The notes beneath the pieces were generated by a model. It was not told the DNA's origin and made no database searches. It saw nothing but the letters and a program-made list of their open reading frames with translations. Below are positions 17,398 through 24,764 of a stretch of 24,764 nucleotides of DNA, in pieces; position 1 is the stretch's first letter, and each line of letters opens with the position of its first letter. The stretch lies in NCBI GenBank assembly GCA_905178155.1, contig CAJINV010000048.1, forward strand, positions 1-24,764, in the 5' to 3' direction. The position numbers were made by a program, and so were the translations under genes. The stretch is from Amoebophrya sp. A120. Its lineage: Eukaryota > Sar > Dinophyceae > Syndiniales > Amoebophryaceae.

Positions 17398-20063
17398 ATG
17401 GGTGGTGGTTCGTCCAAGCAGGGGGGCGCGGGCGGTTGCTGCGCCACCGGCGGCAATGCCAATGCGCGTCAGCCCATGGCGGAGGGTGAGGCGATGAACG
17501 CGCCGCACGCGATCACGCCGGGTATGATCGCGCAGGGCATGCCCGCGGCCATGAAGAAGTGTCCGTTCCTGGCGATGCAGGCGGAAGTGACCTATGCATT
17601 GCAAAAGTATCGTAGTCGTACTAGTATAAATTGCATGACAAATTTTGGCAAGAAGAGAAGTCGAATTTGTAATGCTGTTTTACCTTAGCAGGATGATTTG
17701 TCATGCGTATTTGCAATTAGTACGAGTGCGATACTTTTGCACAGGATATGACCAACAAGCCGACCAAGCTGAACTTGAAGATCCTGAATCCGCCGAAGTA
17801 CTATTTGGATGAGACGGATTATCGCAAGAAAAAAGTGTTACAGTTACACGTTGTGTTGCAGGAGCCGCAAGACAGACAACCTTTGTCATGCAGGAAATGC
17901 TTGCAAGCCTTGATGCTTCCTACGTATTTTCCCTTATCCTTATGATCTTTGCATTACAAGTTTTGTCTGCCACACAGAGAAAATTTGTGATGCAGAGACC
18001 CCAACACCAACAAATGTGTAACTGTAACACTTTTTTCTCGTGATACGGATTACAAGCAGGCGTTCAACAGCTTGAACTACGAGGACGTGAAGACCGACAT
18101 CAAGAAGATGCTGAAGGACTCCAAGGAGTGGTGGCCCGCGGACTACGGGCACTACGGGCCCTTCATGGTGCGCATGGCCTGGCACGCGGCGGGCACCTAC
18201 CGCACCTCGGACGGTCGCGGCGGCGGCAACACCGCGCAGCAGCGGTTCAACCCGCTGGACTCCTGGCCGGACAACGGGAACCTGGACAAGGCCCGCCGCC
18301 TGATGTGGCCCATCAAGCAGAAGTACGGCAAGCAGCTGTCCTGGGGGGACTTGATGATCCTGACCGGCAACGTCGCGATGGAGGACATGGGGCACAAGAC
18401 CTTCGGTTTCGGCGGCGGCCGCCTGGACTCCTGGGCCATGGAGGAGGACGTCTACTGGGGCGAGCCGGAGAGCTTCCACAAGGACCTGGAGAAGCAGCCG
18501 AACGAGCTGGAGAACCCGCTGGGCGCGATCGTGATGGGCCTGATCTACGTGAATCCGGAAGGGCCCGGCGCCTGCGGCGACCCGCTCCTCGCGGCCGGCC
18601 ACATCCGCACCACCTTCGGGCGCATGGCCATGAACGACGAGGAGACCGTCGCGCTGATCGCCGGCGGCCACACCTTCGGCAAGTGCCACGGCGCCGCGCC
18701 CGGCGGCACCTACCAGGGCCCCAAGCCGTCCGACGCCGCGGTGGAGGAGCAGGGATTCGGGTGGACCAGCAGCTACGGCACCGGAAAGGGCAAGGACACC
18801 ATCACGTCGGGGCTGGAAGGCGCCTGGACCGCGAAGCCCGCGCAGTGGGACCACGGCTACTTCACGAATCTGTTCAAGTACGAGTGGGAGATGCACAAGG
18901 GCCCCGGCGGCGCCAAGCAGTGGCGGCCGAAGAACGGGGAGGGAAAGGACTTGATCCCCGACGCCCACGACCCGTCGGTCAAGCACGCGCCCATGATGCT
19001 GACCACGGACTTGTCGCTCATCAAGGATCCGAGCTACCGCGAGATCAGCAAGAAGTTCCTGGACGACCCCGCGTACTTTGAGGAGCAATTCGCGAAGGCG
19101 TGGTTCAAGCTGTGCCACCGCGACATGGGTCCGCGCGGCCGGCTGCTCGGCCCCGAGGTGCCCCCGGAGCAGATCTGGCAGGACCCGGTGCCCACGCCGG
19201 CGGCCGACACGGTGATCAGCGACGAGGGCATGATTGCCGGCTTGAAGGAGCAGTTTCTCGGGTGCGGCCTGTCCGTGTCCGAGATGGTGCGCACCGCCTG
19301 GGCGTCCGCCTGCACCTTCCGCCACACCGACTTCCGCGGCGGCGCCAACGGTGCGCGCATCCGGCTCGCGCCGCAGAAGGACTGGGCGGTGAACGACCCG
19401 GAGGACTTGGGGCGTGCGCTCAGCAAGTACGAGGCGATTATCGCGGACTTCAACGCGAAGAACGCGCCCTTCCAGCTTTCCATGGCGGATGCCATCGTGC
19501 TGGCCGCGGCCGCCGCGATCGAGAAGGCGATCGCCGACGCGGGGATGAGCGTGAAGGTGCCCTTCCGCCCCGGCCGCGGGGACGCCTCCGCGGACCAAAC
19601 CGACGTCAACTCCTTCGGCCACTTGGAGCCCAAGTCGGATGCCTTCCGCAACTACAAGGCGAACGCGTACCAGATGGTGGACCGCGCGCATTTGCTGAAG
19701 ATGACCGCGCCGGAAATGACCGCCATCCTCGGCGGGATGCGCGCGCTGGGCTGCAACGCGAAGTCCGCGGGCAAGATGGGCGTTTTGACCTCCCGCCCGG
19801 GCTGCCTGACCAACGACTTCTTCGTGAACCTGCTGGACATGGGCGTCGTGTGGAAGAAGACCGCGGACGGCACCACGTTTGAGGGCAAGGACCGCAACAC
19901 CGGGGCGGTCAAGTGGACGGCGAGCGAGGTGGATCTGGTGTTCGGGTCGAACCCGGAACTGCGCGCGCTGGCCGAGTACTACGCCTGCACGGACAGCAAC
20001 GAGAAATTTGTGCAGGACTTCGTCAAGGCCTGGGTCAAGGTGATGAACAACGACCGGTTCTAA
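17398..20063 (+). CDS. katG: Catalase-peroxidase KatG with lipidation-like N-terminus
   Basis: Exons 17398-17592, 17754-17821 and 18053-20063 join into 757 codons plus stop. KatG is a haem enzyme that dismutates hydrogen peroxide and acts as a broad peroxidase. Visible catalytic residues are distal R128, W131, H132 in [13 protein letters not shown]253 in IYVNPEGP; M279 in GRMAMND; and proximal H294 in [10 protein letters not shown]. The W131-Y253-M279 set is the expected crosslinked triad, and the Tyr-Met-His spacing (26 and 15 residues) equals that of Mycobacterium KatG. Both the haem and the C-terminal domains are full length. The added N-terminus begins [15 protein letters not shown], matching the Gly2/Ser6/Lys7 pattern for N-myristoylation with adjacent Cys14-Cys15 for palmitoylation; this is a prediction. 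Codon use is very GC-rich compared with the neighbours, suggesting bacterial origin by transfer followed by intron gain. Confidence 0.95.
17593..17753 (+). mobile_element. katG introner 1, 161 nt, mostly hairpin
   Basis: Flanked by the direct repeat TGACC (17588-17592 and 17749-17753). The terminal arms GCAAAAGTATCG (17601-17612) and its complement (17729-17740) extend with small gaps inward to about 17644 and 17696, so most of the intron can fold on itself. Its length is not a multiple of three, and excision joins QAEVT to [11 protein letters not shown], the expected KatG N-terminal region. Borders are not GT-AG. Confidence 0.88.
17822..18052 (+). mobile_element. katG introner 2
   Basis: A 231-nt intron flanked by the 8-bp direct repeat ACGGATTA (17814-17821 and 18045-18052), with a perfect 22-bp inverted repeat at 17828-17849 and 18016-18037. 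Excision gives [18 protein letters not shown], as expected for KatG. It shares GCATTACAAGTT (17951-17962) with mannosidase introner 2 and the complement of GCATCACAAATTTTC (17979-17993) with mannosidase introner 3. Borders are not GT-AG. Confidence 0.88.
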
Positions 20064-21408
20064 ACGGGACAGGATCGTCGTCGTCAAAGGTGGTTACTGG
20101 AAGAAGCGACGGAGTGTCTGCTTCCGAATCCGGGCACGACCACGAGGAACGAATATGACTTGTTGTTTTTCGCACCTTGCAAAGCAGAACCACTACTGTA
20201 ACTTGATCCTGCAACTAAGCATAAAACCAGATCCAGAATTACATGAAGAAATGACGAAACGAACGTCGAAGTACTCGCAAGTGAGTCGTCGAAACAGGCA
20301 TTGCCAGTAAGAATTCAAAAAGGAAACAATACAAAAAATTATAATAGCTGCATTTGGACGAACGCCGAATAACAATAAGAGCTGGGAAGACCTACTAGCA
20401 CGACAGTGATCGATGTCTTGTGCAGAGACACTTTCAGGTTACCAACCATGGCTGAAGAGATTGACAGTTTTTTGGTAAGCAGTACACTTCTTACAGTACG
20501 TTATTCAAATCAAAAAGGAATTCTAAGTACATTTTTTTTCGTTTACCTCTCTCTCTTTTGTTGTCACCTACCCATCAAAATACCATGAGTTACTAAATCT
20601 AAAATATTGAATATTCAACAACCTTGTGGACATTTTCGAAGGCAGTCAGACGGCACATAATTTCAAACTCAGAAATTGAGAAAACCAGCAGTCTTGTTGG
20701 CGCTGGGTTTCTTCGTGTATAAAAATGTTTCACCATGCAAAAGTATCTCTGAAAGTCCAAATATTTTTTAAGAAGCACTTAGCAAGTAGGCTTTTTGCTT
20801 CCCAGCACGTCGAGATTTCATCTATACGTGACATCACAAAAACAATAGAATTTTCTGCCAAAATTACCTCTTTCAGCATTGTCGAAGCTCTACACAGACC
20901 ATAACCATTTGTAAGCATGCATTTTTGTCAAGACCGTGTTGCAGTTTGCCACGACATGCATACACAATCGTAACCGTCGAGCAACAAGGAAAGGTCGCAC
21001 AGAATCCATTCGTATGAAGCCAGAATTGAACCATTGGAACCTTCCTTGACGACACTCGAGACGGACACCTAAATTTATTTGCAATCGATTGTTAAACGAA
21101 AAATACAAAGAAATAGGCGTGAATCCAAGAACCTCGCGCGTCGAGCTCTTTGAGGAGCTAACAGAGGATTAGTCAAAATCATGTTCAAGTACTGAATCCG
21201 TAACCTTAGAAATCGTCCTCGTTGTCGTGTGTCGTGTACGTCGTCGAGAAAAAAAGCGAGAGTCGTGAGTGCGCAAATCGCCCAGAGGAGGAACATGATC
21301 CCGAGCTTCGATGAATCGGATGTAACAAACAACAGACCCATTTCTACATCCACCCAAAAATAGCTCTTGTACTTGATTTGGTCTTGTTGTACAAAATTTT
21401 CAGTCAAG
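20064..21408. other. Long AT-rich intergenic stretch, no gene seen
   Basis: Short frames on both strands lack protein-like composition and good starts. No introner-like inverted repeat or RNA gene was recognised. The contrast with the GC-rich katG immediately upstream is sharp. Confidence 0.4.
21381..21403 (+). promoter_or_regulatory. Possible splice acceptor just before the 21409 start
   Basis: A T-rich tract ending in TTTTCAG lies five bases before the ATG (TTTTCAG-TCAAG-ATG). In dinoflagellates a spliced leader is joined at such AG sites. The site also supports ATG 21409 over the frame's upstream extension to 21367. Function is inferred from shape and position. Confidence 0.4.
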
Positions 21409-22992
21409 ATGCCCACAACCCCGGCACCCGCGAAAGGTATTCAGTACGCCGACGACCAAGGATGTGCTGCGGTTGGGAGAAAGGACACAACTTGTCGCGA
21501 GGAGCAAAAGTCTGCTACTCCTGCCGCCGACGACGCCACTCAATTGCAGCCCTTGACAATTGTTGCTGGGCTGAGTGGGATAGAGAAGACCTTCACGGTC
21601 GACCCCGATGTCGTCTGCACTGTCGGTGACTTAACGCCGTTTCTGCAGAGCGCACCTGACCTGGCTACGCTTTTCCACCCCGACAAAAACAGCCCCCTGC
21701 CGATCAGGATCCGGGCCTCCAGATTCGCCTGGCTGCGAAAACCTGCGCCGCAAGCGAAATGCAGCACCGCGAATCATGCAATCGCGTCTCCTCCGTCTGC
21801 TTGTTTATCTGGAAAGGAGCCTGCTGACGTGACAAAGCAGCATAAAAAGGACGTGACCGCGTCAGCTGTGGTGGGTACTTCTCCGCTAGTGACTTGTTCC
21901 CCCTCTCGGAATAAACATTTGCTGGGCGAAAGTGAGGACGACTCTTGTCGAGACGCTGCCGGCGGACGCGAAGCTGCGTCGGAGAACGAGGCGGACAGCG
22001 TCGTGCACGAATCTGATGACGACGACGACGTTTTGGAGGAGATTGCGGAGGATCCGAAAGAGGAACTGCGGTTTGATGGAACCAAGTACCGGTACGTCAT
22101 TCGGACTGCGGAGAAAGTGATCCCGACCGATGCCCAGGGTTTTCCGACTTCCAGCGGCGATGTCGCGGACTGGATTTTCGACCAGGAGTACAAAAAGTTG
22201 GACTGGTCGTCAGAGGACCTGGTCGGGGCATTCCGCTCTAAAAAAGCCGAAAGCGATGTGCGAACCGTGTTCCCGCTGCACCGCCACACGCTCGAAGATA
22301 TGCAAGACACTGAGTGTTTGTTTCAGCAGTATCGGGTGGTTGCCGAGGTTCTGCGCATGACCGACGAGGAATGGAGCCGCCACGGCTGGCGAGACCAAAC
22401 CGCTGCTGAATTCAAGAGCATCATCGCGGAGTTGCGCGCAAAGTTGTCTCCAGCGGAACGGCATGATCAAAAAACGAACACAAAGCTCCACAAAATGGGG
22501 ATCGTTCACCGCCAGTACTTCAAATTACGGCCGTCGCAATACAAGAGTTTTCGTCAGGAGTATGCAGAGCGGATTCTGACGCGCTTTCTGACGTACAACT
22601 TCAACGAACGTCCTTTACGTGCGTACGGCGTCGGTTTACAGCATGCAGATACAGAAGTAGAAAAGCGTTTCGTTCAGATGATCGTGAAACCGGCGTTGCG
22701 ACATATCACTCGCTGGTCGCAGGCGGACCTTCCCGGCTTGCTGTGGTATTTGCGATTTCCTGAAGAACTATTGGACGAAGAGTCCCCCGTCGTCCAGTTT
22801 GTTGATCTAACTGACCCGCTCCAGATTGCGCCGCTCACGGAACTGTTCCGGAAGATCGGCACGAGGCGTGGCGCATGGAGAGCCATCCGAGATACGCTGA
22901 AGGAGGAGCTGCTGGACTTTTTCCGCCGTTGTGAGGACGACGATTTTTTTTCTTTTCCCGAAATTCGAATCGCAATCGGAAGCGTATTTTAA
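21409..22992 (+). CDS. Hypothetical 527-residue protein with central acidic stretch
   Basis: The ATG at 21409 directly follows a TTTTCAG acceptor-like site; the frame extends 42 nt further up only through a TTG. Residues ~1-75 are mixed, and ~75-190 are low-complexity with Ser, Ala and Lys. A strongly acidic segment follows at about 185-230 (ESDDDDDVLEEIAEDPKEE). Residues ~235-527 look globular and largely helical, with many Arg/Glu and aromatic residues (for example HRQYFKLRPSQYKSF and LPGLLWYLRFPEELL). No signal peptide, membrane segment or recognised catalytic motif is visible. It is intronless. An acidic linker joined to a helical domain would fit a nuclear or chromatin-associated protein, but this is a guess. 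Confidence 0.75.
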   Translation: MPTTPAPAKGIQYADDQGCAAVGRKDTTCREEQKSATPAADDATQLQPLTIVAGLSGIEKTFTVDPDVVCTVGDLTPFLQSAPDLATLFHPDKNSPLPIRIRASRFAWLRKPAPQAKCSTANHAIASPPSACLSGKEPADVTKQHKKDVTASAVVGTSPLVTCSPSRNKHLLGESEDDSCRDAAGGREAASENEADSVVHESDDDDDVLEEIAEDPKEELRFDGTKYRYVIRTAEKVIPTDAQGFPTSSGDVADWIFDQEYKKLDWSSEDLVGAFRSKKAESDVRTVFPLHRHTLEDMQDTECLFQQYRVVAEVLRMTDEEWSRHGWRDQTAAEFKSIIAELRAKLSPAERHDQKTNTKLHKMGIVHRQYFKLRPSQYKSFRQEYAERILTRFLTYNFNERPLRAYGVGLQHADTEVEKRFVQMIVKPALRHITRWSQADLPGLLWYLRFPEELLDEESPVVQFVDLTDPLQIAPLTELFRKIGTRRGAWRAIRDTLKEELLDFFRRCEDDDFFSFPEIRIAIGSVF

Positions 22993-23203
22993 CCTCTTCT
23001 ACGCGCAGACACATATGATATTTATTATATTCGATTCGTATTTATTTTTATCCGAATTTATTGCGTGATTTGCAGTGAGTACATTTGTGTTGGGAGGTAA
23101 AAGAGAAAAACAACAAGATGTTGCACTTGCTTTTTATCAATGCTATGAATTTTTTTTTTATTTATTCAGGAGGTGGACACAGTAGCATCAAATTGAAATC
23201 CAA

Positions 23204-23629
23204 ATGCAGATTGACGAAGAGAGCCGCCATCAGTTTTTGGCCTCCGCGGATCACATGACCGAGGTCTGCATGCCGATCACACGCGTGTTCACGGACGCCA
23301 TGACAACAGTGGGCTTCGGAGCGTACGCGGAGGACGTCTTGCGTGTGCTGAGAAACCCGAAAAAACGTGCGCAGCAGCTTGTGCAGCGTGCAGAGCAACT
23401 CGCCAAGGAGTTCGAACACATGTTTGCCCCCCCACAAGAGCCGCAGCCCGACGACGGCGACGAAAGCCAGGATGACGAGGATCATGATGATAATGGTGGA
23501 AGCGAGAACTATGAGCAGTCGGACCAGTGGACCGTCTGCTCGTCATCGTCTTCACCGTCGAGCCATCGATCGAACGAAGTTGCGGATCCACCAATCGGGG
23601 AGCTCGAGGTGATCGAGCTATCGGACTGA
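23204..23629 (+). CDS. Hypothetical 141-residue protein, helical N-terminus and acidic tail
   Basis: The ATG at 23204 follows an in-frame TAG at 23183-23185. Residues 1-75 appear helical (HQFLASADHMTEVCMPITRV, then PKKRAQQLVQRAEQLAKEFE). Residues 76-141 are dominated by Asp, Glu and Ser. The protein ends in ELEVIELSD, where VIEL followed by Ser-Asp and preceded by acidic residues resembles a SUMO-interacting motif. It lies 211 nt after the previous gene on the same strand. No family is recognised. Confidence 0.6.
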   Translation: MQIDEESRHQFLASADHMTEVCMPITRVFTDAMTTVGFGAYAEDVLRVLRNPKKRAQQLVQRAEQLAKEFEHMFAPPQEPQPDDGDESQDDEDHDDNGGSENYEQSDQWTVCSSSSSPSSHRSNEVADPPIGELEVIELSD

Positions 23630-24238
23630 GATGAATCAGGACGAGATTCCAAGAAAAATGCAACACCCTGGAGTTTTGAACTAAGAAGCAAATTAATGTA
23701 ACCAACGACGAGGACGATTTTTATTTGTTGCTGCTCTCTGGTTTATTTGAATTTTTTCTCACGTACTAAAAACACAGCACCAGTGACTTCTAATTTAAAA
23801 TTTACTATTACTAATTTTGTACATTACAATAGTGTAGTACTAGCCATAACAGTTTCTGTCCCGTTGCTCCTTCGTAAGCAGCCGCAGCTGAAAGAATACA
23901 ATGAATATACTTACAATATAATCAAAAGCTTTAATAGCGACGTTCAAGAGCCGCATCGTTGCGTCTTTGTTTATGGCTTCACCAGCAACAGCGACCGGCC
24001 GTAATCTGGTAACCAAAGTGTGCGCAAGCGCTCGCAGGTGAGACCTGCCGTCCCATAGCGTGCGCAAGTGCCCGGCCGTAATCTGGTAACCCCGCGCCGG
24101 GTGCTTGGCCGCCTCCTGTTCCAAAGAAGTATGTCAGTAGATAGTCAATAGCTCGGCTACCCTCGGATCCGCGAATCTGTTGCCGCCTTCGTCCTCCACC
24201 TCGCCAACTTCAGTGTCGTTTTATTTTTACTCATTTCT
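23630..24238. other. Intergenic with a 20-bp repeat pair
   Basis: AT-rich to about 23940, then more GC-rich. It contains two copies of a 20-bp sequence (listed separately) but no supported ORF. Confidence 0.35.
23995..24091. repeat. 20-bp direct repeat, 77 bp apart
   Basis: CCGGCCGTAATCTGGTAACC occurs identically at 23995-24014 and 24072-24091. Between them, TGCGCAAGCGC (24021 on) and TGCGCAAGTGC (24061 on) form a second, 40-bp-spaced pair. This looks like a degraded small tandem array; purpose unknown. Confidence 0.65.
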
Positions 24239-24269
24239 TTGTTTCATGAACGGAGAAATAAGATGAGAA

Positions 24270-24764
24270 AAACGGCGCCTCCACATCTCCCGGTCCAACA
24301 CGTAGCTGCAAAGTCTGTCTGGTCCAAGCAACTCCCGATCTGCCGGTCCGGCTTGCAGCGGCAGAGTCCGCTTGTTCCAAGCGGAGGCGCCCGGCCCTGG
24401 CGCCTCCACATCTGCGGGTTCGATCTGCAGCTGCAGAGCCCGGCTGGTCCGAGCGAAGACGCCGGGGCCCGGCGCCTCGCTCGACATCTGCATCTGCTGT
24501 TTCGATGGACTTGCAGCTGCAAAGCCCGGTTGGTCCGAGCGAAGGCGCCGGGCCCCGGCGCCTCCCCATCTCCCGGTCCGGCTGGTAGCTGCAAAGCTTG
24601 GCTGGTCCAAACGGAGGCGCCGGGCCCCGGCGCCTCCCCACCTTCCGGTCCGACTTCCAGGCAGCTGCAAAGCCCGCTTGGTCCGAGCGGAGGCGCCGGG
24701 CCCCGGCGCCTCCCCATCTCCCGGTCCGGCTTGTAGTTGCAAAACTTGGCTGGTCCAGGCGGAG
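24270..24764. repeat. GC-rich tandem array with near-palindromic units
   Basis: About seven degenerate units of mostly 70-86 bp (one shorter, ~52) recur to the window edge. Each carries a GCTGCAAAG-like block (near 24305, 24357, 24429, 24515, 24588, 24664 and 24734), then TGGTCC and a GGCGCC-rich near-palindrome. The clearest palindromes are 24613-24637 and 24689-24713, differing from perfect symmetry only at the central base. Units become more regular toward the right edge. Several frames are open on both strands, as expected for GC-rich repeats, so I do not call a protein. Confidence 0.75.

Noticed and set aside
18128-19081. Overlapping + strand 317-codon frame inside katG
   Set aside because: An Arg/Gly-rich shadow of the katG frame with no independent features.
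17940-20087. Long antisense frame of 715 codons opposite katG
   Set aside because: It mirrors a GC-rich gene with full KatG motifs on the + strand. Its composition (Val, Leu, His, Arg, Gly runs) is typical of a shadow frame.
24227-24742. Repeat protein encoded by the GC-rich array
   Set aside because: Several frames on both strands are open at once because the repeat lacks AT-rich stops. No frame is preferred and no start context supports one.
24270-24764. CRISPR-like array
   Set aside because: Units are degenerate, of varying length and without distinct spacers, in a eukaryotic context.

Overview
The window looks like nuclear DNA of a dinoflagellate-type protist, most likely a syndinian parasite such as Amoebophrya (inference). 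Three observations support this. Every convincing gene lies on the + strand. The genes are interrupted by introns that are themselves mobile-element-like ('introners'), with terminal inverted repeats, a short direct repeat at each end and no GT-AG borders. The gene content is eukaryotic: a class I alpha-mannosidase, a polytopic membrane protein and a LINE-type relic, alongside one very GC-rich, bacterial-type catalase-peroxidase. Introners of this kind are known from dinoflagellates including Amoebophrya; the species itself cannot be fixed from sequence reading alone.

Layout. 1-868: a possible 55-codon gene and non-coding DNA. 869-5990: a four-exon gene encoding a GH47 alpha-mannosidase fused in frame to a GT-A-type glycosyltransferase domain; three introners interrupt the mannosidase part. 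6852-7961 and 8803-9876: a tandem pair of intronless paralogues of unknown function with a strongly conserved core. 10613-12277: an intact 554-codon ORF that starts in what looks like the C-terminal end of a non-LTR reverse transcriptase, followed by a tail with a hairpin and a duplicated 36-bp segment. 13032-16574: a two-exon multi-pass membrane protein whose introner carries a nested 668-bp hairpin-rich insertion flanked by a 15-bp target duplication. 17398-20063: a three-exon katG with complete catalytic residues and an added N-terminus that looks like a myristoylation/palmitoylation signal. 21409-22992 and 23204-23629: two unrecognised genes with acidic segments. 23630-24764: non-coding DNA with a 77-bp spaced repeat and a GC-rich tandem array running off the window.

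How the parts fit together. No operon-like pathway is evident. The GH47-GT fusion would act on N-glycans in the secretory pathway and KatG would detoxify peroxide, possibly at a membrane. The unifying theme is the six introners. Each can be removed exactly, leaving one copy of the flanking direct repeat, and removal restores the conserved protein sequence even where the intron length is not a multiple of three. Elements with different termini share internal sequence blocks.
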